Source: Spirochaetales bacterium (GTDB lineage Bacteria > Spirochaetota > Spirochaetia > JABEVK01). From it: a DNA stretch of 64,000 nucleotides. Where the stretch lies: the NCBI GenBank assembly GCA_947478845.1, contig CANJXC010000014.1, positions 26,579 through 90,578 on the forward strand, written 5' to 3'. The notes beneath the pieces were generated by a model that was not told where the DNA came from, searched no databases, and was given only the letters and a program-made list of their open reading frames with translations. Shown piece by piece: positions 43,282 to 51,368 of this stretch (position 1 is the stretch's first letter; each line of letters begins with the position of its first letter). The position numbers were made by a program, and so were the translations under genes.

Positions 43282-43334
43282 CGCTTTCTCCTAGAAGGGT
43301 CGGAATCGGTGACTCCTACGAATCACTCTTGGAA

Positions 43335-43480
43335 CAAGATCAGCTTGCTATGCTTTTCCAGCGGCGCAAATGGAAGATTCGGATCTCCCTCCATGGATAA
43401 ATCGGCGTCGGGCAGTCCTGCGGAAACACTCGTTGCTTGGTTCCCGACTTGCATCTACCCCGACGCATCAGTCTGAAGCT
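43335..43480. repeat. Divergent promoter module, copy 1
   Basis: About 145 bp shared with 47887-48040 and 51165-51368, beginning GATCAGCTTG and running through TGGAAGATTCGGAT and CCATGGA to TTGCATCTACC. The rightward promoter is decayed here: TTGCTT, 17 bp, TACCCC, and ATC where the other copies have ATG. No rightward gene follows. The leftward side faces the binding-protein gene at 43281. Confidence 0.85.
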
Positions 43481-43496
43481 CGAGACTCAAGGCCTT

Positions 43497-44210
43497 CTAC
43501 CAGGGAAACTCAAAACCTTGCCAGGTGAGAAATTTCGAGGTGTCCTTCATTGTTAGTTCGTCAATAACACGGTAGATTCCCTGAGCAGCTTCAACCTTTG
43601 TTTTCGGCCCACCGCCGGCATCTAGCACGCCTCCAGGATGAAGTACTATTGCAGCAATGTTGTCTTTCTCAAGTTCAAATGCCAACGTACGAGTTAGCAT
43701 GTTCAGTGCTGTCTTTGCTGCACAATATTGATAATAGCTTGCGTTGCCACCATGCTTCTTGTCAGACTTGAATGCCAATGAACCCCAGGCAGAAGACACA
43801 TTGACGATCTTTGCATTCTCGCTCTTCTTCAACAAACTCAAGAAGGCTCTACAAATCACTAGGGGGGCAATTGCATTCACTTTGAGGACACTGAGAAACT
43901 CATCCACTTCTATGGTTTCTAGACACTCATCACCACGTGGAAAAGCTGCAGCATTGTTAATCAATACGTCGAGCTTGCCTGAGTGTTTTTCAACATGCTC
44001 TACCGCACGATGTATCATTTCTTCATCGGTAACATCGAGGTCAAGAAGGTGCAAGGTTCCGATCTGTCCTTCTCTTAGTTTTTGCAGCTCTTCATTTGTC
44101 GTAGCACCTCTGGCGGTCGCATAGACAACGTACCCATTTTCAAGATAGGTGTTGGCTAGAGCGAGACCATAGCCACCCTTAGCCCCTGTAAGGAATACTG
44201 ATTTCTTCAT
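43497..44210 (-). CDS. SDR-family oxidoreductase, compositionally atypical
   Basis: A 237-residue classical SDR with TGAKGGYG, LINNAAAF, the Ser in NVSSAWG and YxxxK in YYQYCAAKTALNML. Its DNA is clearly more AT-rich than both neighbours and its codons differ, so it was probably acquired separately. It sits between the transporter genes and the GH9 pair. The substrate is unknown. Confidence 0.85.
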   Translation of the reverse strand: MKKSVFLTGAKGGYGLALANTYLENGYVVYATARGATTNEELQKLREGQIGTLHLLDLDVTDEEMIHRAVEHVEKHSGKLDVLINNAAAFPRGDECLETIEVDEFLSVLKVNAIAPLVICRAFLSLLKKSENAKIVNVSSAWGSLAFKSDKKHGGNASYYQYCAAKTALNMLTRTLAFELEKDNIAAIVLHPGGVLDAGGGPKTKVEAAQGIYRVIDELTMKDTSKFLTWQGFEFPW

Positions 44211-44347
44211 TCTTCTTCCTTTTTGGGGCAGATAGACGAATCTGCCCGACTCGTCGAAACCACCCTACAAGGCCAGAGCTTGCCAGTTGGGGTGGAGAGC
44301 TTGAGGCCCGGATGGCAGAAGGTCGTGGGTGACCATGAGGGCTTCAT

Positions 44348-46123
44348 TCAGAGCGCCTGCTCAGCCATCAACCAGAGCGCGCTGCCGACCACCGGCAGGT
44401 CATATTCGTTCGAGCCACAATTGCCATAGAGTTGCGGGTCAAACGATGCATACTGCAACCCGATGCCAACCGCCCCAGGCAATTGGGGCGTGGGCGGGAA
44501 AAACTCGCCGAAGATGCCGCGCAGCGTCTGGTTGTAGCCTACACCTTCGATGGCGCTGGCATCGAACGGATTGCAGCCCATGACCCAGTCGAGCTGGCGC
44601 TGGGCCACCGGGAGGTAGCGAGGGTCGCCGAGCAATTCAGAAGCGCGGCGGAGAAAGAGAGCTGTTTGAAGGGTTTCATTGTGATAGAGGTAGCGGCGAT
44701 ACATGTGGCCCACCGGCCTCTGACGTCCACTGCGCCCCTTTACGCTCGGACCCGGATAAAAGCCTTCAGGCTGAGACAAACCCTGCGTTCCGACCTGGTC
44801 GATGAAATCGAAGTTGGTGGCCAGGAGCCCCCAAGGATTGCGATGGGAACAGGAGAGATACCAGTCGGCCGCAGCGTGAAGCACCGACTGCCACGTCGAT
44901 GCGGCGGCGTGATGAGGCAGACTTTGGAGTGCTTCCGTAAGGCCCAGCAGGATGTAAGGATTGGCATAGTACCCGAAGCCGGGCACAGTGGATGCGAGGC
45001 CCTCGCCCTCCGGCCCTTCCCAGAAAAGTGGTGGGCTCTGCTCGTCACTCCGGGATTCGACAAATAATGCCGCCAAGCGGGTTGCGGAGGTTGCCGCATC
45101 GTCAAGATATTCTTTCTTGGCGGTCAGGCGGTGGATTGCCAGTGCGGCATGCACGCGGCCACTCAAGTCGAGCGCCGAACCCTCATAGAAACCGGTGAAG
45201 CCGGTGTTCAGATTGTCATGGCCGAGCGGGGGCATGGCAGGTGGCCTGTAAAGGGCCTTGGGTCGTTTCTCGCCGGTCATGTATTGCCAAACACGTTCCG
45301 CTATTTGCAGGCATTCCCGGGCAAAAGTGGCGTCTCTTTCCTTGAAATGCAGGGCCAGCTCCGACTGGTGACGGATTGTGTTCCAAAGCGCGGGGGCCGG
45401 CGGGTCGCTCGGGTAGAAATCGCGAGGCCCCCAATGGATGGGAACGAATACGGAGTCGTACATGCCCCCATCTTCACGCACCAGTTTCTGCAGGTAACCG
45501 CCACTCCAACGAAGCTCATCATCGATGGCGCCATCGTCCCACGATGGGCGCGCCCGCGTACCGAACCGCGTGAGGCCGAACAGGCCGAGGTGCAGGCCCC
45601 AGGGCCATTTTCGCAAATCGGAGGATTGGTGATAGCCTCCCGAGAAATCCCGCGGGCCATGCCCGACGAGCATGCCATCCTCGATATGGCAGGCCCCGGC
45701 CCAGCCCTTGCTCGGGTGCCCGCAGCGCGCGAGACCGAAATACCCAAATAGGACTCGCAGAGGAGTGTCATAGACGCCCGCATAAACGGTGAATGTTCTC
45801 GACTTCAAGGAGCCGCAGCGCACCTGGTAGATGCCGTCTTCCTTCAAAGGGGAGAAGTCGCCGACCGAGCCTGGCTCCAATTCACTCCCGCCATCGGCCA
45901 GTTCACCCGCGAAGACCTGCGTCCACTTGGTGTCCTTCAGCCGATGAATCGTGAACTTCTTCTCCGGCGGCGAAGGAATCACGCAATGCTTCGCGGCATT
46001 CGGCGGGAACCCGACGTGGTTGACGAGGATGACCCCCGTCTTGACGACCGATGGAGCCAGTGCATCGGCAGCGTGCAGCGCGGCCAGTGGTGCGAGCGGG
46101 GGGGCGGTGAGGGGTGGTTTCAT
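44348..46123 (-). CDS. GH9-like glycoside hydrolase, paralogue 1
   Basis: A ~591-residue protein with an N-terminal Ig-like domain (VILVNHVGFPPNAAKHCVIP ... FTVYAGVYDTP) and a GH9-type (alpha/alpha)6 barrel. The family motif DxSGGWxDAGD reads DFSGGYHQSSD (about residues 159-169), so the catalytic-base Asp is Gln, while the second Asp remains. The C-terminal acid-Glu motif SNEYDLPVVGSALWLMA (Glu ~573) is kept. No signal peptide is seen. ATG 46123 follows AAGGTG. A close tandem paralogue of the gene at 46132, from which it is separated by 8 bp. Confidence 0.75.
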   Translation of the reverse strand: MKPPLTAPPLAPLAALHAADALAPSVVKTGVILVNHVGFPPNAAKHCVIPSPPEKKFTIHRLKDTKWTQVFAGELADGGSELEPGSVGDFSPLKEDGIYQVRCGSLKSRTFTVYAGVYDTPLRVLFGYFGLARCGHPSKGWAGACHIEDGMLVGHGPRDFSGGYHQSSDLRKWPWGLHLGLFGLTRFGTRARPSWDDGAIDDELRWSGGYLQKLVREDGGMYDSVFVPIHWGPRDFYPSDPPAPALWNTIRHQSELALHFKERDATFARECLQIAERVWQYMTGEKRPKALYRPPAMPPLGHDNLNTGFTGFYEGSALDLSGRVHAALAIHRLTAKKEYLDDAATSATRLAALFVESRSDEQSPPLFWEGPEGEGLASTVPGFGYYANPYILLGLTEALQSLPHHAAASTWQSVLHAAADWYLSCSHRNPWGLLATNFDFIDQVGTQGLSQPEGFYPGPSVKGRSGRQRPVGHMYRRYLYHNETLQTALFLRRASELLGDPRYLPVAQRQLDWVMGCNPFDASAIEGVGYNQTLRGIFGEFFPPTPQLPGAVGIGLQYASFDPQLYGNCGSNEYDLPVVGSALWLMAEQAL

Positions 46124-46131
46124 GAGATGAA

Positions 46132-47856
46132 TCACCTTCCTTGTTGCTTTGCCTGTTCCGCCATCACCCAGAGCACGTTGCCGACGACGGGCATGTCGTA
46201 TTCGTTGTGGCCGCAGTTGCCGTAGAGATTCGGATCGAACGAGCTATACAGGAGGCCGATGCTGACCGCTCCGGGAATCTGCGGCGTGGGCGGGAAAAAC
46301 TCTCCGAACAAGCCGCGCAGCGGTTGGTTGTAACCCACGCCCTCAATCGCGCTCGCATCAAACGGATTGCAGCCCATGACCCAGTCAAGCTGCCGCTGGG
46401 CCACGACACGGTAGGACTCGTTGCCCGTGATCTCCGCCGCGCGGCTGAGGAACAAGGCCGCGTCCATGATGTTCATATTGTAAAGATAAGGGCGATAATT
46501 GTAGGCGATGATTCTTTCCTTCGGTCCGGTGGCGCGATCCTTGACGCGGCCCAGCGGGTAACGCCCTTCGGGATTGGTCGCCTTTGTCTTGGCGGGAGCC
46601 GCTGGTGCATCCTGCACCAGAAACTCCGAGGGAGTCAGACCCCACGCATTGCGAAGGGAAAGCGCGACCATTTGATCCGCCATCCGCTGGATCGTGGCAC
46701 GCCACCGCCCAGCGTCTTTGTGCTGGGGCGCGGCGACGATCAACTCAGCGAGCCGGATACCGATCGTGCCATCCGCATAATAGGGCCACAAACTCTCATT
46801 TTTGGTCGCGAGTTGGTCGCCTTCGGGCCCCTCCCAAAAACAGGCCGACTCTGCCAATTGAAACGCCATGAGTTGCGAGGCGCAGCGGGCGGCATCCTCC
46901 AACAAGGCGGCGTCATGCGTGACCCGGTGCAGCATGATCGCCGCGCCAATGCGGTGGGCCAGGTCCTGCGCCGAACCGTCGTAGAAGGCTACATACCGTT
47001 CGCTGTTCGCCCAGTCCCCGAGCGGCGGAAGTGCCGTTGCTACGTATTTCCCTTTGGGCCGTTTATCGGAAGTCATGTAATGCCATACGCGCTCCGCCAT
47101 CTGCCGGCACTTCGCGGCATAGGCCGCATCACGATCCTTGAAATACTCGGCGGCCATCGCCTGGTGGCGGATGTTGTTCCAGAGCGCGGGCGCGGGGGGA
47201 TCAGAGGGGTAGTAGTCGCGCGGTCCCCAGCCCAGCGGGATGAAGACGGAATCGAACATGCCGCCGTCGTCGCGGACGATCTTCTGGTAGTAGTCGCAAC
47301 CCCACCGCACCTCCTCGGCGATGGAGCCGTTATCCCAATACGGCTTCTGTAAGCCGCCGAACTGCACCAATCCCATCAGGCCGAGGCTCAGGCCCCAGTG
47401 CAATTTCCGTAGGTCGGACGACTGATGATAGCCGCCGGAGAAATCGCGGTGTCCCACTCCCACGAGGTTGCCATCATCGAGATGACATGGGCCGGTGCAG
47501 TTCTTCGTCGTGTCGCCGCAGCGTGCCCAAGTGAAGTAATTGAAGAGGCTGCGCATCGGCACGTCGTAGACGCCCGCATAAACGGTGAATGTTCTCGACT
47601 TCAAGGAGCCGCAGCGCACCTGGTAGATGCCATCGTCCTTCACAGGGGAGAAGTCGCCGACCCATCCCGGCTCCAATTCATTCCCGCCTTCGACCAGCGC
47701 GCCAGAGAAGACCTGCGTCCACACGGTGTGTTTCAGTTGATGGATGCTGAACTCCTTCGCCGGTGGCGAGGGGATCACGCAATGCTTGGCCGCGTTCGGA
47801 GGGAAGCCGACGTGGTTGACGAGGATGACGTTCTGTTTGACGCAGTCGGTGTTCAT
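46132..47856 (-). CDS. GH9-like glycoside hydrolase, paralogue 2
   Basis: A 574-residue tandem paralogue of the preceding entry with the same order of domains: Ig-like N-terminus (NVILVNHVGFPPNAAKHCVI) and GH9 barrel. It has DFSGGYHQSSDLRK, again Gln for the catalytic-base Asp, and HNEYDMPVVGNVLWVMA for the acid Glu. ATG 47856 gives MNTDCVKQN; an in-frame extension to 48006 would run through the promoter module and is rejected. Regulated from that module (copy 2). Confidence 0.77.
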   Translation of the reverse strand: MNTDCVKQNVILVNHVGFPPNAAKHCVIPSPPAKEFSIHQLKHTVWTQVFSGALVEGGNELEPGWVGDFSPVKDDGIYQVRCGSLKSRTFTVYAGVYDVPMRSLFNYFTWARCGDTTKNCTGPCHLDDGNLVGVGHRDFSGGYHQSSDLRKLHWGLSLGLMGLVQFGGLQKPYWDNGSIAEEVRWGCDYYQKIVRDDGGMFDSVFIPLGWGPRDYYPSDPPAPALWNNIRHQAMAAEYFKDRDAAYAAKCRQMAERVWHYMTSDKRPKGKYVATALPPLGDWANSERYVAFYDGSAQDLAHRIGAAIMLHRVTHDAALLEDAARCASQLMAFQLAESACFWEGPEGDQLATKNESLWPYYADGTIGIRLAELIVAAPQHKDAGRWRATIQRMADQMVALSLRNAWGLTPSEFLVQDAPAAPAKTKATNPEGRYPLGRVKDRATGPKERIIAYNYRPYLYNMNIMDAALFLSRAAEITGNESYRVVAQRQLDWVMGCNPFDASAIEGVGYNQPLRGLFGEFFPPTPQIPGAVSIGLLYSSFDPNLYGNCGHNEYDMPVVGNVLWVMAEQAKQQGR

Positions 47857-47886
47857 GCTTCGAATACTCCTTGGATCGTGGTGACT

Positions 47887-48040
47887 AGGATCAGCTTGCC
47901 ACACCTTTCCACCGGCGCGAATGGAAGATTCGGATCCTCCTCCATGGAGAAAACCGGTGTCGGGTGGTCCCGCGAAGAAACTCGTTGCTCGGCTCTGGAC
48001 TTGCATCTATCCTGACGCATGAGATTGAGGTTCTTTCTGA
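47887..48040. repeat. Divergent promoter module, copy 2
   Basis: Contains the same left part (GGATCAGCTTGCCACACC, TGGAAGATTCGGATCC, CTCCATGGAG) and a rightward promoter: TTGCTC (47985-47990), 17 bp, TATCCT (48008-48013), with ATG 48019 only 5 bp after the -10 box. The first six codons from this ATG copy the start of the YesM-like kinase gene (MRLRFF). Leftward it serves the GH9-like gene at 47856. Confidence 0.88.
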
Positions 48041-48084
48041 CCGGGCGACAGGCCGGTGCTGGGAAGAGAAAGGAGAGTGAAGGT

Positions 48085-49086
48085 ATGGCCTACCGTGCAA
48101 ACGAAGAACGCTACCAGTCGATGAAATATGCCCGCTGTGGGCGAAGCGGTGTGAAGCTGCCGTTGATCTCGCTGGGACTATGGAACAATTTCGGCGGCAT
48201 CGACACCCACGAGAACAGCCGGGCCATGGTCCTTCGGGCTTTTGACCTGGGGGTGACCCACATGGACCTGGCCAACAACTACGGCCCGCCTCCGGGTTCG
48301 GCCGAAGAGACTTTCGGTCGAATACTCAAATCCGATTTGGGTAGCTACCGCGACGAGCTGATCATTTCCACCAAGGCTGGGTACCACATGTGGCCCGGTC
48401 CCTACGGCGAATGGGGTTCGCGCAAGTACCTGGTCGCCAGCCTGGATCAAAGCCTCAAGCGCATGGGCCTCGACTATGTGGACATTTTCTACTCCCACCG
48501 GCCCGATCCCGACACCCCCATCGAAGAAACCATGGGGGCCCTCGACCACGCGGTACGCCAAGGCAAGGCACTGTATGTGGGCATCTCGTCGTACAGCCCC
48601 GAACAGACCACCAAGGCCCTCGCCGAACTGAAGCGACTGGGGACGCCGCTGCTCATCCATCAACCTTACTACCACATGCTCAGCCGGGGCCTCGAGGACG
48701 GTCTGCTCGATGTCCTCGAGGCCGAGGGGGTGGGGAGTATCGCCTTCTGCCCACTGGGCCAAGGTCTTCTCACCGACAAGTATCTGGGCGGCATTCCTCA
48801 GGATTCCCGCCTGGCAAAAAAGGCCGGCTTCATCCAGGAATCCCAGGTTTCCGAAGCCAACATCGCGGCTCTCAGGAAGCTCAATGACATCGCCTCCGAG
48901 CGCGGTCAGAGCCTGGCCCAAATGGCCCTGGCCTGGGTGCTCCGCGGCGGCCGGGTGACCTCGGCGCTCATCGGCGCCAGCAAGGTCAGGCAGATCGAAG
49001 AGAACATCAAGGCCCTCGACAAACTGGAGTTCACCGCCGAGGAATTGAAGCGGGTTCAAGACATTATCACCACAGTGAAGTTCTAA
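48085..49086 (+). CDS. Aldo/keto reductase (YghZ-like)
   Basis: A 333-residue AKR similar to L-glyceraldehyde-3-phosphate reductase YghZ: MDLANNYGPPPGSAEETFGR, ISTKAGYHMWPGPYGEWGSR and FYSHRPDPDTPIEET hold the Asp, Tyr, Lys and His of the active site. AGGAG precedes ATG 48085. A leaderless start at ATG 48019, directly after the module promoter, would add 22 residues (MRLRFFLTGRQAG...) in frame and may also be used. Confidence 0.88.
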   Translation: MAYRANEERYQSMKYARCGRSGVKLPLISLGLWNNFGGIDTHENSRAMVLRAFDLGVTHMDLANNYGPPPGSAEETFGRILKSDLGSYRDELIISTKAGYHMWPGPYGEWGSRKYLVASLDQSLKRMGLDYVDIFYSHRPDPDTPIEETMGALDHAVRQGKALYVGISSYSPEQTTKALAELKRLGTPLLIHQPYYHMLSRGLEDGLLDVLEAEGVGSIAFCPLGQGLLTDKYLGGIPQDSRLAKKAGFIQESQVSEANIAALRKLNDIASERGQSLAQMALAWVLRGGRVTSALIGASKVRQIEENIKALDKLEFTAEELKRVQDIITTVKF

Positions 49087-49099
49087 AAGAGGAGTCGCC

Positions 49100-49696
49100 A
49101 TGAACGACCTGAAAGGCCTCGACATTGGGGGACCCCGGTTTCCGGGCGTTACTGTTAAAACTGGAACCGGTTACGATCTGACCGGCGGCGGCGCCGATAT
49201 CTGGGGCCAACTCGACCAATTCCACTTCGCCCACCTGGTCCACCGGGGGGATTTCGACTTCCAGGTTCGGGTGGAGGCCTTGGGGGAAAGTCACGCCTAC
49301 ACCAAGGCTGGGATTATGGTCCGCGAAAGCTTGGAGGCCGGGGCCGTCCACGTCTTCCATTTGGTCTTTCCCGACAACCGTCCCCGCAACAACAATTCGG
49401 GGGGGTACGAGGCCCAAACCCGGGCTTCCACCGGGGCCGCCTGTACGGCTGTGTACCCGCCCCTCAAAGGTGTCGGACCGATCGAGTTCCCGGTTGACTT
49501 TCCTCAGGTCTGGCTGCGTCTGACCCGCAAGGGCGACCATTGGACCGCCTGGTCCGCGAACGACGGCAAGACTTGGAAGGTGTACGCCCAGCTGAGCCTG
49601 ACCTTGCCGGTCCAGGTGTACCTCGGGCTGGGCCTGACGTCCCACGACGACGCCAAAATGGTTCAAGCGCGGTTCCGGGAGGTCAGGTTGAACTGA
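49100..49696 (+). CDS. DUF1349 (concanavalin-like) protein
   Basis: A 198-residue beta-sandwich of the DUF1349 family: YTKAGIMVRESLEAGAVHVF, WLRLTRKGDHWTAWSANDGK and VYLGLGLTSHDDAKM are typical. Without a signal peptide it is cytoplasmic as read. The family often accompanies glycan-degrading enzymes, but its activity is not established. It lies 13 bp after the aldo/keto reductase gene in the same operon and converges with the beta-helix gene. Confidence 0.8.
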   Translation: MNDLKGLDIGGPRFPGVTVKTGTGYDLTGGGADIWGQLDQFHFAHLVHRGDFDFQVRVEALGESHAYTKAGIMVRESLEAGAVHVFHLVFPDNRPRNNNSGGYEAQTRASTGAACTAVYPPLKGVGPIEFPVDFPQVWLRLTRKGDHWTAWSANDGKTWKVYAQLSLTLPVQVYLGLGLTSHDDAKMVQARFREVRLN

Positions 49697-49710
49697 CCAA
49701 CGGGCCTTCC

Positions 49711-51147
49711 CTAGCTCCAGCCCGGTATGCTTCCCTGCCCCGTGCCGCCGCGCGGCAGGCTGGCGGGAAAGTCCGGGTTGAGGGTAAGGCTTCGCGCGTG
49801 GACTAACTTGGCAACGTCGGTGCAGGGGGCATGTCCGCCGGCGGCCGGTAAGCTGACGTTTTCAATGACAAGGCCTCGCACCACCGGGTTGGCCTCCGGG
49901 TTGAAGACCTCGAACCACACTTTTCCTGCCGCACCTTCCCGGGACCAGGTCAGGGCCTTGGGTCCGACCGACACCAGGTACGGGATCATGTCGTTTTCAC
50001 CGGGAAGATAATTGAGGCGGACGTTCCGGATCGAAATATTCTCGATTTCGGCGCACAGGTCGAAGACCCCGTCGGACGATTTGTCGTAGTACCCGGCACG
50101 GGGAATGCCTTCGACCACGATATCCGAGAAGAACAGGTCGGCCATGTGGCCGATGGGGTCGGCAAAATCCTCTTCGGGGTTGGAGATATTCGGCTGGTCG
50201 TAGATTTTGAAGGTATGCAATCCACGGATGTTGCGGTAGACGCAGCGGCAGATGTCGCAGGCCACCCGGCTGCCATCCGGAAAAACCTTGGTGCCTGGCA
50301 GCAACCGTAACTCGGACCAGGTATAGCCGGGCTGGACTTCCACGTCCTCCACGAGGATGTCGGTGATCGGTCCAAAGGTAAGGGTGGACTGACCCCAGTC
50401 CCAGGCGTTCACGGCCACCGCATCGTCATTGGTTTTGCCGGAGATGTGCCGGATGATGCCGCGACTCGCCGGCCCGTTGACGTGGATGCCGTCGGCGGTC
50501 TCGTCGAAGGCGATATGTTCGACCAGGAAGTCGGCAATGTTGCCGATCTGGACGGCATGACAGGAGCAGTCGCGGAAACGGACGTTGCGCACGACAGCAC
50601 AGGACAGGTTTTGCAGCAGGAAGACCCCGCCCGATCCGGGCATGGTCCCTTGCTGGTCATAGGTGCCGCCGAGACCGCGTCCCTGGTTTTGTTGATCCGA
50701 CCAGATCCCGCCTTCGACGAGGATATCCGGATCGGCCCCGGCCGCCAACTCGACCGGTCGATCCTTCGAGGACCGGAGCGATTCGTTGCGAAGCATGCAG
50801 GTCCCGACGTTTCCCGGCTTGAGACGCAATTCGGTTTCTGGGTGAATGATCAGCCGGTCGCCCCCTTTCACCTCAATAGGACGGTCGAGGTAGAGTGGCG
50901 TGGTCAGGCGTGGAATGACCGCAGAGCCGTTCTCGGCCAGGCAGCGCTCGATGGCGTCTGACCAAACTTCTCCGGTAACCGTATGAAGGTCGCCGACGAC
51001 ACGGGCTGTGGTATCCCATCTTTGCTGCCAGGTTTCGGTCCGCACCAGGTGGCGGTACCCATCGAGCGGGACGGCCCCGGCCGGGTCGAGGTGGCGGACG
51101 CGGTCCGCAGTGCGTAGCAGTGCCTGGTAGAGATCGTTTTCGTTCAT
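49711..51147 (-). CDS. Right-handed beta-helix protein (GH28/pectinase-like)
   Basis: A 478-residue protein dominated by repeated beta-helix rungs (LIIHPETELRLKPGNVGTCM; CAVVRNVRFRDCSCHAVQIG; ADGIHVNGPASRGIIRHISG; DDAVAVNAWDWGQ). The paired Asp in TNDDAVAVN recalls the GH28 active site. The family includes polygalacturonases and related lyases. AAAGGAGA precedes ATG 51147; the in-frame extension to 51252 runs through promoter module copy 3. No signal peptide. Confidence 0.75.
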   Translation of the reverse strand: MNENDLYQALLRTADRVRHLDPAGAVPLDGYRHLVRTETWQQRWDTTARVVGDLHTVTGEVWSDAIERCLAENGSAVIPRLTTPLYLDRPIEVKGGDRLIIHPETELRLKPGNVGTCMLRNESLRSSKDRPVELAAGADPDILVEGGIWSDQQNQGRGLGGTYDQQGTMPGSGGVFLLQNLSCAVVRNVRFRDCSCHAVQIGNIADFLVEHIAFDETADGIHVNGPASRGIIRHISGKTNDDAVAVNAWDWGQSTLTFGPITDILVEDVEVQPGYTWSELRLLPGTKVFPDGSRVACDICRCVYRNIRGLHTFKIYDQPNISNPEEDFADPIGHMADLFFSDIVVEGIPRAGYYDKSSDGVFDLCAEIENISIRNVRLNYLPGENDMIPYLVSVGPKALTWSREGAAGKVWFEVFNPEANPVVRGLVIENVSLPAAGGHAPCTDVAKLVHARSLTLNPDFPASLPRGGTGQGSIPGWS

Positions 51148-51164
51148 CGCTTCTCCTTTGAACC

Positions 51165-51368
51165 GGATCAGCGTGTCACGCCTTTCCTCTGGCGCGAATG
51201 GAAGATTCAGATCCTCCTCCATGGAGAGATCGGCACCGTCCCCTTGGGCCATGGACGAATCCTCCCCGATCCCATGGAGAAAACCGGCATCGAGGAGTCC
51301 TGCGATGATACTCGTTGCTCGGTTCCGGACTTGGATTTATCCTGACGCATGAGACTGAGGTTCTTTGC
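51165..51368. repeat. Divergent promoter module, copy 3 (with YesM promoter)
   Basis: The longest copy, with a ~55-bp internal duplication around CCATGGAGA. The rightward promoter is TTGCTC (51315-51320), 17 bp, TATCCT (51338-51343), with the kinase ATG at 51349, so the mRNA would be leaderless or nearly so. Leftward it serves the beta-helix gene at 51147. Candidate binding region for the YesN-like regulator encoded next door. Confidence 0.88.

Noticed and set aside
43335..51368. The three promoter modules as an insertion sequence or MITE
   Set aside because: No terminal inverted repeats or target duplications are visible, and each copy sits at a promoter with conserved -35/-10 spacing.
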